The position numbers were made by a program, and so were the translations under genes. 11,394 nt of DNA from Larix sibirica (Eukaryota; Streptophyta; Pinopsida; Pinales; Pinaceae): positions 17,941 to 29,334 of the forward strand of contig NWUY0300028788.1 in the NCBI GenBank assembly GCA_004151065.3, in the 5' to 3' direction. The notes beneath the pieces are model-generated. The model worked only from the letters and a program-made list of their open reading frames with translations, did no database searches and had not been told where the DNA came from. This document shows, piece after piece, positions 1 to 7,155 of this stretch (positions are counted from its first letter, which is position 1; every line of letters begins with the position of its first letter).

Positions 1-667
1 GTTCTTTAATGTATAGTTCAGATGACCACATTAATGGAGTTGATGTGGGACTGCATAGATCTTTGTTGTCATGGTTATCTGCTTTATTGTCCTCTATGTT
101 TGTCACATAAACATCTGTTTTGTTCAAACTCGCTTCAAGATCCTTAGAATTTTCTATTTGCTTAACCCTAGTGTGGGACGCCTTACTGGATAAGCTGTTC
201 ATTTTTGGTAGGATCATTGCCAGTTTTTTCTTATGTTGTTGCCTTAGCTTGCGGATCTTCCTATGCTTTAAAATCCCCTTGTACTGCTTTGTGTTTACGA
301 AGACCGGTCTTTCTTCTATGTTTCCTGCATCCTTCTGCAAGAAATCTGCCATAAAAGAGCCCCGTGCTCTTGCTAAATCATCCACTGTTACCCTAGGTTG
401 GTGAAGAGAAGATCCACTGGCAAACTGAGGATTATGTTTCCAACCCGAGATGAAACCCTCTTGATGGACGTGGTTTAGCGATGTTAATGGTAATGGACCA
501 CTCAACTGATATTGTGAACCCCCGATGTTTCATGTCCCCTCCCCAGTAAATGTATAGTTTGCAGACTTGTTTCCTGTGTAAGTGAGTAGTGGTGTTTGTG
601 CCCCCCTTTCTTCAGGGTCTGGCCCACCAAAGCTAAACTGTCTTCTGTTCCCTCCATCATAGCTCCC
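1..667 (-). pseudogene. NF-YA-like (CCAAT-binding factor subunit A) gene fragment, 3' end beyond the window
   Basis: Seen: on the minus strand one frame is open from 667 to 533, has a single TGA at 530-532, and is then open for 176 codons from 529 to the window edge. An internal Met codon lies at 350-352. At 313-257 the frame reads ERPVFVNTKQYKGILKHRK, which closely matches the NF-YA core consensus (P-V-[YF]-V-N-A-K-Q-Y-x-G-I-L-R-R-R), the helix that contacts the NF-YB/NF-YC dimer. Known: in NF-YA this helix is followed by a linker and a DNA-binding helix (RKPYLHESRHLHA type) that binds CCAAT boxes in the nucleus. Here the following residues are Lys-rich (RKLRQQHKKKLA) and the DNA-binding helix is not visible in any frame I read. 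The TGA could come from CGA by deamination. This may be a pseudogene, a diverged paralogue, or one exon of a split gene. The motif call is fairly sure; functionality is not. Confidence 0.55.
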
Positions 668-1067
668 CTATTTGTTTTACTGAGATTTTTGACAGTTTTG
701 TTTTTCCCACCTTTGATTTGTACCATCCCAGGGTAAATAAACAAAGCATAAATGAGAAACAAGGAAAGGGAAAAGAGGGAAAACACTGGTTNAAGGCTTG
801 AAGCCTGGCATTATTGTAGGAAGAGGATGAGACAGACCTTATGAGAGGAGGAGTGAATCTCTGTGTGGGTTGTTCATCTAGAACTCGGAAAGAACTAGTA
901 GCTTCATCAAAAGTTAGAGGCTGTGCATTGAAGGTTGAAGCGACTCTATCACGATTTCGGAGTTCGGTGTATTTCATTTCCCACTGTTTGGGATAATTAA
1001 TGCCAGTCCAATTAAAAGTAATTGGAGTAGCGTTCTTAGTTGTGGTGATAGTGGGTGCATCTCCTAA
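660..1067 (-). other. Unrecognised open frame upstream of the NF-YA-like frame
   Basis: Seen: the minus strand is open for 136 codons from 1067 to the stop at 657-659, with one ambiguous codon at base 792. The first part (about 1067-830) is polar and protein-like, including NWTGINYPKQWEMKYTELRN and FNAQPLTFDEATSSFRV. The second part (about 790-700) is rich in Phe, Pro and Cys and sits on a pyrimidine-rich stretch, so it reads more like intron. Possible splice signals are a donor AAG/GTCTGT near 830 and an acceptor ATAG/GGG near 668, but joining these gives the wrong phase for the NF-YA-like frame below. I do not recognise the protein. It could be an upstream exon of the NF-YA-like gene or unrelated sequence between that gene and the LINE. 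Confidence 0.3.
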
Positions 1068-1461
1068 TTAGTTGCTAATCTTAGCACTGGCCTTCATGAC
1101 CTTTCTGAAGGGTGCTAATTTGTGCGGTAACACTAAATCAACATTGCCCCTGAAGCTAAGCAGAAGGTCAAGGCATGCACGCACACCATCAACAAAGTCT
1201 TGATTTGTACACACAAAACAAAGTCATTAGCAAAATGATTGTTAACCATCTTTGAACCATTAGGCAGCAATATACCCCTCAATTAGCCCTGCAACCAAGT
1301 GGCCTCCAAAAGATGTACCAAACCATCAACTGACAAGACATGTAGAGAAGGGGCCAAGGGATGCCCATGGAAAATGGATCGATGTAGTAAAATCTGTGGT
1401 GATAAAGAATTATTAGTAGAAAGAACACAAAGGCATTAAAGAATAGACTAGTCACAAACAA

Positions 1462-1660
1462 ACCTTTTTGTACCCTGTGGTGCGATGAGTTGTTGGCTAA
1501 AGATGCTTTACTAATAAAAGATGAAAAATCATTGAATGCAATAGCTTATTATGACTTTATTACTACATTAGTTAGTCTCGCGAAAGAAAGATACTCCATA
1601 ACCTTCACATTTTTTATTTGTTGTTTGTAAATACTTTTACGTAGACATATGACGTATTTT
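1462..1660 (-). other. Unassigned stretch between reverse transcriptase motifs A and B
   Basis: On the minus strand the LINE-A reverse transcriptase reads well down to about 1660 (after KAYD) and again from about 1400 (STNNSLSPQILLHRSIF). The roughly 200 bases between are AT-rich, full of stops, and longer than the family needs between these motifs. I see no clear repeat ends. It could be a small insertion or simply badly decayed coding sequence. Confidence 0.35.
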
Positions 1661-1924
1661 CCAAACAAGCTAAAAAATGTAGTCACCACAACCACACAAT
1701 GTGGACAAACCCCGAAAAAGACAACATCATTGTCATAAAGGACCCATCCACCTAATCATAAGCCTTGTTCGATTCTATTTCCAAGAAAAGAGACTCTTAA
1801 CCAAACACACGGGCCCACTCCACGGCCTCCCAAGACAAAATCACTATGTCCAAGATAAAGCGACCCCATATAAATCCTACAACAACTACAAAACAATTTT
1901 TCAAGCCACACCCCGAATATGAAT

Positions 1925-2396
1925 AGCCACTAACTTAGCAAGAATCCTATAAGCAAAACCGAGTAAGGTAATAGGCCTCCAACCCCTAGTAGTGCCTCTA
2001 GCTACATTCTACATAATCAACTTAATCAGGCCTTAATTAATTGACTAAGATCAAAATGCCAAAAGAAAAGGATACAATTGTTAAACAACAGAAATCATCC
2101 CCAACCATATGCTACATGGCCTTGTAGAACTCACAAGGGAGCCCATCAAACATAGTAGATGAAGAGCCACTACCTTAGCAAGAATCTTGTAAGCAACACC
2201 AACTAAGGTAATAGGTCTCCAACCACCAATAGTGCCTCTAGCTACACTCTCTAGAATAATTAGGCCTTAACTAAGCGACTCATATGAAAATGCCAAAAGA
2301 AAAGGCTTCAACTGCTAAACAACAAAAATCATCACCAACCATATCCTACAAGGCCTTGTAGAAATCACAAGGAAACCATGTAGAATGAGGAGTTGC
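1925..2396 (-). repeat. Tandem duplication, period about 240 bp, inside the LINE-A reverse transcriptase
   Basis: Copy 1 begins at 1925 (agccactaacttagcaagaatc) and copy 2 at 2165 (agccactaccttagcaagaatc). The offset is 240 bp at this end and 234 bp at the other, because copy 2 lacks about six bases. By eye the copies are roughly 84 percent identical. On the minus strand each copy runs from the GFPC.FYKAL..MVGDDF segment to the remains of the YKILAKVL block, so the same 80-codon part of the reverse transcriptase occurs twice. The high divergence makes this the oldest duplication in the element. Confidence 0.85.
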
Positions 2397-2399
2397 TAT

Positions 2400-2960
2400 T
2401 CTACATGGATTTAAGATATGCCAAAATATCCTCTTTCAAGAAGTCACTATCCAATCTATCTTAGTCCCCAACAAAAACCTTATGTGAAATAACTCTGTAA
2501 CAAGAGTTCCTAGCATCCAACACTTGATTTGTCAAAATATATGGAGAAGATAGATTCTGAAAATGCAAACCAAAAATGCCTTTGACCTACATTGGAGCCT
2601 TAGCAAGGGACCTATCAACTCTATACAAATTGAGGACTCTGTCAACGACCACCTCCCTTTTCATGAATTTGAAGTAGAACTTGGAACCCTCATCTCCTCT
2701 CTTGATCTACTACAACCTAGACCGAACCCTAGCTCCTCTAGTAATGTACTCCTCCCACTTACAGACTATCAACTCCAACCTAGAAGCAACCTCTTGTAAT
2801 ACCACATTGTGCAAATCATAAAGGAAAATGTGGACCTCTTCAAGCCAAAGCCTAGCATCCTACATCTCCTAGTGTCTTCTACGAGCCATCATCTACCCAT
2901 GCCCTCTAGTGAACTTAATTATGCATCAAACAACAACCTCCTACCACAATAGCTGACCCT
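2400..2960 (-). pseudogene. LINE-A ORF2 linker between endonuclease and reverse transcriptase
   Basis: This stretch joins the two recognised enzymatic domains on the minus strand. Short readable patches occur in changing frames, such as VKGIFGLHFQNLSSPY (about 2590-2540) and RLDSDFLKEDILAYLKSM near the left end, which suit the region just before the reverse transcriptase fingers of plant LINEs. No catalytic residues are expected here. The plus strand shows a 78-codon open frame at 2563-2799, which I take to be an antisense shadow. Confidence 0.55.
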
Positions 2961-3958
2961 AAGATCCTAAAGGATGAGGAGAAAGATTCTAGACACAATG
3001 CACCAATGCAAAAAATCCAAAGACTCTAGATGCAACACATTCAACTTGAACAAAGAGGAAGGTGTCAAATCCACTGTTTGACCAATTGAAATAATCCTCT
3101 GAATAGGAAAGTGATCTAAACCCATAACATCCATCAAAACAACTACCACTTGCAACTTCCTTGAAGCCATAAACTCTATCCAACCTAGCTTGTATCTTGG
3201 CCCTGCCTTGCTAGTAATTAGTCCATGTGAATCAACCACCATAATCTATGCCCTTTAGTTTCCAATTAGGATCATACACTTGTAAAGCAAACTTACATTG
3301 AGACCACACCTGCTTTTTCGCACCACTAATCACATTTTGTATGCCTCTGCCCTCATCACATTTGTATGCCTCCGCCCTAATCACTAGTAATTAGTCCATG
3401 TGAACCAACCACCATAATCTATGCCCTTTAGTTTCCAATTAGGGTCATACACTTGTAAAGCAGACTTACATTGAGACCACACCTGCTTTTTCGCACCACT
3501 GATCACATTTTGTATGCCTCCGCCCTCATCCCACTCCCATTCCCCCTTATTATAATAACTCCCCACAACCTAATCCACAACCAAGAGAGAAGTGGCTAAC
3601 CAATCCCAAGGACAATCATGCTGCAAATTCAGGTCAGGAGCATACACTACACAAAATCCTAGAAGTTTGTCCTGAACCAACAAGATAATCCAAGCACACC
3701 AATCCTCCGAGTGCTTGCCATGGTCCACAACAAAGCATTATAGATGAGGAGAAAGAGCAAGAACCACTCCCCCACTACTCTAAAGATGGTATATGGCCGA
3801 AAAGGGGCCACTCCAATAGTAACTCATAAAATCACGAAGCTTGAACCCCCTTGATTTGACTTCTTAAAGGAAGAGCAAGGCTTAGTTTGTTCCAACACTC
3901 CACAAATAATATGTTTGCAATTGGGAATTGTCATCCCATGAAAATTCCATGATAGCAA
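2960..3958 (-). pseudogene. LINE-A APE-type endonuclease domain (ORF2 N-terminus, decayed)
   Basis: Seen on the minus strand: LLSWNFHGM at 3958-3932 (the family's LSWN.RG start), a GGVVLALSPHL-like patch near 3750, LLGFCVVYAPDLNLQ with WDWLATSL (about 3665-3590), GSYYNKGEWEWDEGGG in the place of GDFN (about 3560-3520), GGWFTWTNY (3384-3410, and again near 3215-3240), QGRAKIQARLDRVYGF (about 3210-3165), and GLDHFPI at 3102-3122 in place of the C-terminal SDH.P. Known: this domain nicks target DNA to prime reverse transcription; the N, E, D and H of these motifs bind metal and phosphate. GDFN has lost its Asp and SDH its Ser, and a TAG precedes the GDFN block, so it is inactive. The order and spacing of motifs make the call firm. 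Confidence 0.87.
3211..3540 (-). repeat. Tandem duplication, period 173 bp, inside the LINE-A endonuclease
   Basis: Both copies start ctagtaattagtccatgtga, at 3211 and 3384. Over about 147 aligned bases I count five differences, all transitions. A shorter nested copy of about 25 bases (catttgtatgcctc.gccct.atca) at 3333-3358 and 3358-3382 makes up the end of the unit. On the minus strand the duplicated part holds the GGWFTWTNY segment. Since 173 is not a multiple of three, the duplication itself shifts the frame. Confidence 0.92.
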
Positions 3959-3959
3959 G

Positions 3960-4500
3960 GACAAATTTTAAAGTCCTAGGCTACTAAACTGATAACCTAT
4001 TGCAAAACCCTCCAAAGAAGGGGTTTGTTGGAAACTGAATTGTAGCATATTTGTAAGACTTAATCCATAGATTAGAGCTCACATCCCTTCCTGGCTTGTC
4101 CAACGTGACGGGAGAAGAGACTTCCTTCCGTTTGTTGGACTTCAAGTGCCAACCCATATATACCTCCATAGTATAAGTCACCGACCCACCCGTGACCCCA
4201 GACCCCATAGGGTTTGAACTCTTAGTCTAGTGAGGATTCACAACCAATGCAAAATTGTTGTCTCAAGACACTGGTTGCACCACCAAACCACTAGGGATCA
4301 AGGAGGAACCCTAACCTGATCGCCCAGAAGGCCCACCTCCCAAACCAGAGGACACTGAAGGACCACCACCCCAGTCTTCTAAATTGGTACCATTGAAGGA
4401 TCACCACCGCCAGTCTTCTGAATCAGTACCATTGAAGGAACACCACCCCCAACATATTTAGTAGTTGGAATGGACGAGGCTACACAACCCTTGCCCACAA
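3960..4500 (-). pseudogene. LINE-A region between the CCHC knuckle and the endonuclease
   Basis: This is the ORF1 C-terminal tail and the ORF1-ORF2 junction on the minus strand. It reads as Gly/Pro/Ser-rich, low-complexity protein near 4320-4450 and then as unrelated frames toward 3960. I cannot place the ORF1 stop or the ORF2 start because of the many stops. A small tandem repeat (4357-4450) lies within it. Confidence 0.5.
4357..4450 (-). repeat. Tandem repeat, period 38-39 bp, about 2.4 copies, in the LINE-A ORF1 tail
   Basis: Units start at 4357, 4395 and 4434, each with gaagga followed by ccaccac-rich sequence, then cagtcttct and ggtaccatt or agtaccatt. On the minus strand a 39-base unit gives about 13 residues of the form GGGxPSMVxIQKT. 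It may have been a natural Gly/Pro-rich repeat in the disordered tail of the gag-like protein rather than a later duplication. Confidence 0.8.
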
Positions 4501-5849
4501 GAGTCTCCAACTTAGGCTTTCAAAGAGGACAATCTCAAATGAGATGATCTTGTACCTAGCGAGCAAAGCAAGCATTTGGTAAGTTCAAATACCTCACCTT
4601 CTGCTACGGCACAACATCCACCATGCACACAAAATAAACAAGGGAAGATTATGCTTAAGATCCACCTCCACACACACCCTAGGTTTTGCATAGGAGGAGT
4701 AATGTCGATCATCAAGGATGAGCACCTTTCCATACCTTCTAACGAAGTTGAAAACAATGTATTGATGACTACATGTTGATTAGGAGGGCGGATTATTCCA
4801 ACCAAAGAGGGTAGTTAGCTTGGACGTAGTCCACAAGGTTGAAATCTACCCACCAAGACTGTACATAAGCAAGAGAACCAACAATGTTCCAAGCACCAAG
4901 TTGAAGCACATGTTGAGCAACAACATCAAAGTTGAACACAAGTCACACATACTTGGAATCCAAACCCCTAGTATGAATTCATAGAAATCCCCTTAGCTTC
5001 CCAATTTAGAATGGACCCTCTGTTAAAGGCATCCTCATTCGACATTCTTCGCAAAAAAGACACGATCACACTTGAAGATTCCAGGTTTTGTTGTCACTTA
5101 AAATATTCCTTGTTGTCTTCAAAAAATGTTGAACTCATCTTGATTCTAAGGAGTGTTATTGTTCCCCAAAGAAGTCAAAGAAGGCGCATGCTCCCATATC
5201 CCTACAAAGTTGAATGCAACTAAGAATATTCCTTGTTGTCTTCAAAAAATGTTGAACTCATCTTGATTCTAAGGAGCATTATTGTTCCCCGAAGGAGTCA
5301 AAGAAGGTGCATGCTCCCATATCCCTACAAAGTTGAATGCAACTAAGATGGCTTAAAGGAATCATTCCCAATCTCTAGAACTGAACTCTGGGAACTAGAT
5401 GGCAGGGAGCTAATGGAAGCCCCTTCAAGAAGGGGAGAAAACCCTAGGGCCTCATGAGACTGAGAGACCCCATCACTATGTAGTTGCTCAATCTCAGTAG
5501 GCACACCCACAACAATACCAACATTAGACCACTTAATTCGAATCTAGGATCAAATCCACCACAAATGCTCCCTCCATTTGATACACATTAACTTTTGATG
5601 GGAGAGGCGACCAATCCCAATAGTGTTGCTTGAGTTACCAACCCCAACACCAATGAACTTGGCATTGAGCGATCTCACTACAACACACTAATCCATCACT
5701 ATCTACACTCTGCAAGGCAATATACTCCATAGGAGAGGAAGATCCCGAGACTTACTCCAATGACAATGTACATGGCCAATCTCTCCCTCACCAACTCATG
5801 GCCTTCCTCTATCAAAAACCATTTCTTCCACATCCCAATGAGTGACCAT
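4500..5849 (-). pseudogene. LINE-A ORF1: gag-like protein with DUF4283-like region and CCHC zinc knuckle (decayed)
   Basis: Seen on the minus strand: a possible Met start at 5849-5847 (MVTHWDVEEMVFDRGRP, then a stop), EIEQLHSDGVSQSHEALGFS (about 5490-5430), EDAFNRGSILNWEAKGIS-like sequence (about 5040-4980), RVCVEVDL at 4658-4684, and the knuckle at 4529-4570. The knuckle reads C-F-A-R-x4-H-x4-C, so the second Cys of CX2CX4HX4C has become Arg (TGC to CGC). Known: plant L1 ORF1 proteins carry DUF4283 followed by a CCHC knuckle, bind the element RNA and form particles with it. The reading changes frame often and has many stops. The RVCVEVDL block followed by the knuckle is diagnostic; the N-terminal boundary is a guess. 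Confidence 0.78.
5103..5348 (-). repeat. Tandem duplication, 123 bp, inside LINE-A ORF1
   Basis: Copy 1 spans 5103-5225 and copy 2 spans 5226-5348, exactly adjacent and of equal length. They differ at five bases, all transitions (about 96 percent identical). 123 bp is 41 codons, so the duplication keeps frame. One frame of the minus strand reads FNFVGIWEHAPSLT in both copies. It lies just upstream of the DUF4283-like region. Confidence 0.95.
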
Positions 5850-6120
5850 CAACACATTGTTATCCTCTTCTAATACCTAATCCTGCACCCCATTTGTACT
5901 TGTAAGCTATCATATAGACCCCATACACCCCCTGCACTCGTACAAACCCCTCCACTCGATTACAAACCCTGCCCATGCACTGCCCTTGTTCTCTCACCAT
6001 GCACTCTCCCTTCCTCACTTGCATTTCTTATCAAGCAACTTCACTCATTTCTCACTCCCAATACTACAAACTTAATCAACCAACCTAGGCATTTCATCTA
6101 TCGTGCTTGATTTGTATTTT
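5850..6120. other. Possible LINE-A 5' leader; no gene seen
   Basis: This stretch on the plus strand is rich in C, A and T (cccctgcac, ctccactc, catgcactc), so the LINE strand is G-rich with gagtg and gtgcatgg words. It follows the proposed ORF1 start and may be the untranslated leader of LINE-A. I see no open frame of note, and the true 5' end of the element cannot be set. Confidence 0.3.
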
Positions 6121-6139
6121 GGATCATGAATGGTCAAGT

Positions 6140-6745
6140 GTTGAAGCAAGAATGGACTAAGGCTTGGGGCTAAGGCAAAGGCCGAGCATCTAGAGAAAAA
6201 AGGCATTGTTCCTAGCTAGGAATGGAAAGTTTTGGCCAAATCCAAATTGGTGTTCACTATGCTAAGGCACAAGTCACCAAGCAAAAGAACTGAATGTTGA
6301 GCAAAAGGGGGTCCATTGATGTGCAAAGGAGTTGCTACCAAGCAAAGGCTTGGGCTGATGGTAAAATGGTTAAGTATTGGTTTGCTAAGCAAAAGAGGAC
6401 TAAGCTTGATAAGAGGGAAAGAAGCTAGTGCTCAACAGAATGAGTTAGCAGCTTCACCTACTTACGCTGAGCAAAAAGGGCCATTCATCTCACCAAACAA
6501 AGGGCACACATCCACCAAGAAAAGGATTGTAGGAAACAACAAAATCTAACTAAGGCATTGCTATCAAGCAAGGGATGGGCAGCTGAGCAAGGGAAAATCT
6601 GCAAGTATGCTCGATGCATTGTGCTCAATAAGAGAGCCAAGGCTAGTGCTTAGCAAAGTGACTAACTACCTGATGAACCAAGCACTGAGCAAAGAGTTTC
6701 CTTGACTACCGAGCAAAGGAGGTTTCAAATCCCAAGCAAAGGTTA
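6140..6745 (+). repeat. Degenerate array of GCAAAGG-like words
   Basis: About 15 copies of a short word, mostly (a/g)agcaaa(a/g)g, occur in 600 bases, for example at 6175, 6281, 6301, 6323, 6342, 6389, 6471, 6568 (gcaag), 6587 (gcaag), 6652, 6689, 6712 and 6735. Many are preceded by acc, act or gctg, as in accaagcaaagg, gctgagcaaa and accgagcaaagg. Spacing is irregular, about 19-50 bases, so this is an old diverged tandem array rather than a clean satellite. A 77-codon open frame at 6316-6549 runs through it and I do not regard it as a gene. Subpromoter repeats of a retroelement LTR or LINE leader are possible readings. Confidence 0.55.
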
Positions 6746-6810
6746 AATGAGTTCTCGATGTCGAGATTTTCCGCCAAAAGGAGGAATCCTAAAAACTTGA
6801 TTGGTGAAAG

Positions 6811-6818
6811 GGTATAAA
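6811..6818 (+). promoter_or_regulatory. TATA-like box
   Basis: The sequence ggtataaaaataa downstream of the GCAAAGG array fits a plant TATA box. Together with the array it would suit the U3 part of an LTR, with transcription rightwards from about 6845. In AT-rich DNA such a match is common by chance, so this is weak. Confidence 0.25.
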
Positions 6819-6859
6819 AATAATTAGACTTTTGCAATGGAAGTTTTCCCCTTCACACA

Positions 6860-6949
6860 TGTTGGAAATTGGAATTATTGGTGTAAATTGTAAATGGGGC
6901 CACACCCCATTCATATGTATCATTATGTACTTATAATTATTTTTTAATG
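6860..6949 (+). mobile_element. Possible start of a truncated LTR
   Basis: The sequence begins tgttggaaattggaatta, which resembles the TGTTGG start common to plant Copia LTRs. It continues for about 90 bases to the SINE. No matching CA end, primer-binding site or second LTR is visible, so this is only a suggestion. Confidence 0.2.
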
Positions 6950-7153
6950 TATTACCTAAGTGGGCCTAACGGTTAAGGACATGTGTCTCCTCTTAGGAAG
7001 TCATGGGTTCAAATCCGGAGGGGGGTAGGGTATGTACACCTCTGTAGACTTTCGCAGTTAAATCGTTGCACAAAAGCGGGTCCCTTGTCCCACAAATACA
7101 CCAAATTGGTGTCTAGCTTGACGGTGACCTTAAAAATAGATTATTATTATTAG
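6950..7153 (+). mobile_element. tRNA-derived SINE
   Basis: Seen: an A-box-like tgggcctaacggttaagg at 6961-6978 and a B box ggttcaaatcc at 7006-7016, the spacing of an RNA polymerase III internal promoter. A non-tRNA body of about 125 bases follows, then a tail with attattattatt at 7141-7152. Short taatg words at 6945-6949 and 7154-7158 could be the target-site duplication, but five bases prove little. Known: SINEs start as tRNA copies and are moved by a partner LINE. There is no full cloverleaf, so it is not a tRNA gene. The family is not one I can name. Confidence 0.75.
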
Positions 7154-7155
7154 TA

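Larger units (their letters stand above)
1080..2560 (-). pseudogene. LINE-A reverse transcriptase domain (ORF2, decayed)
   Basis: Seen on the minus strand, in order: DRLDSDFLKEDILAYLKSM (about 2430), a GFPCEFYKAL-like segment with MVGDDFCCLAVEAFS (2390-2280), decayed equivalents of the RPITLL..YKILAKVLA block (about 2200-2160), GRFILDIVILSWEAVEWA (about 1880-1815), KAYD at 1755-1766, HRSIFHGHPLAPSLHVLS (about 1385-1330), LLPNGSKMVNNHF, and FAND at 1223-1234, the place of the catalytic FADD/YADD box. One further patch, ACLDLLLSF, lies near 1160. Known: KAYD belongs to reverse transcriptase motif A and YADD to motif C, which bind the catalytic metals. Here the motif A aspartate before F-x-K-A-Y-D is Asn, and the first Asp of YADD is also Asn, so the domain would be dead even without its stops. 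The strong motifs make the identification sure. Confidence 0.88.
1080..5849 (-). mobile_element. LINE-A: near-complete, decayed plant L1-type non-LTR retrotransposon, lacking its 3' domains
   Basis: Seen: reading the minus strand from right to left, the recognisable pieces come in the standard plant L1 order. These are an ORF1 with a DUF4283-like region and CCHC knuckle, then an ORF2 with an APE-type endonuclease and a reverse transcriptase. Every domain is broken by stops and frame changes, so protein similarity has to be followed across frames. The zinc-finger region and RNase H domain expected after the reverse transcriptase are missing; the similarity fades near 1080 and a different open frame starts at 1067. 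Known: such elements copy themselves by target-primed reverse transcription and are usually truncated at the 5' end, so a loss at the 3' end is unusual. The right end near 5849 is set only by the first plausible ORF1 ATG (5849-5847) and is uncertain; the 5' leader may extend to about 6120 or further. Confidence 0.85.

Noticed and set aside
120-404. 94-codon plus-strand open frame, hydrophobic and Cys-rich
   Set aside because: It lies antisense to the NF-YA-like frame, which has a recognisable motif; the hydrophobic look is a by-product of Lys/Glu-rich coding on the other strand.
660-1067. Continuation of the LINE-A 3' region (thumb and zinc finger)
   Set aside because: None of the expected blocks could be read in any minus-strand frame, and the open frame here has a different character.
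1701-1922. 73-codon plus-strand open frame
   Set aside because: It is antisense to the reverse transcriptase motif A region (KAYD and GRFILD on the minus strand).
2563-2799. 78-codon plus-strand open frame
   Set aside because: It is antisense to LINE-A ORF2 and resembles no known protein.
3984-4208. 74-codon minus-strand open frame as a separate small gene
   Set aside because: It lies inside the LINE-A ORF1 to ORF2 junction; its open state fits remnant coding sequence and it has no domain of its own.
6140-6745. CRISPR-like array
   Set aside because: The repeated word is only about nine bases, degenerate and irregularly spaced, and the setting is plant nuclear DNA.
6961-7032. Functional tRNA gene
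   Set aside because: The A and B boxes are present, but there is no cloverleaf with paired acceptor stem, and a long body and TTA tail follow, so it is a SINE head.
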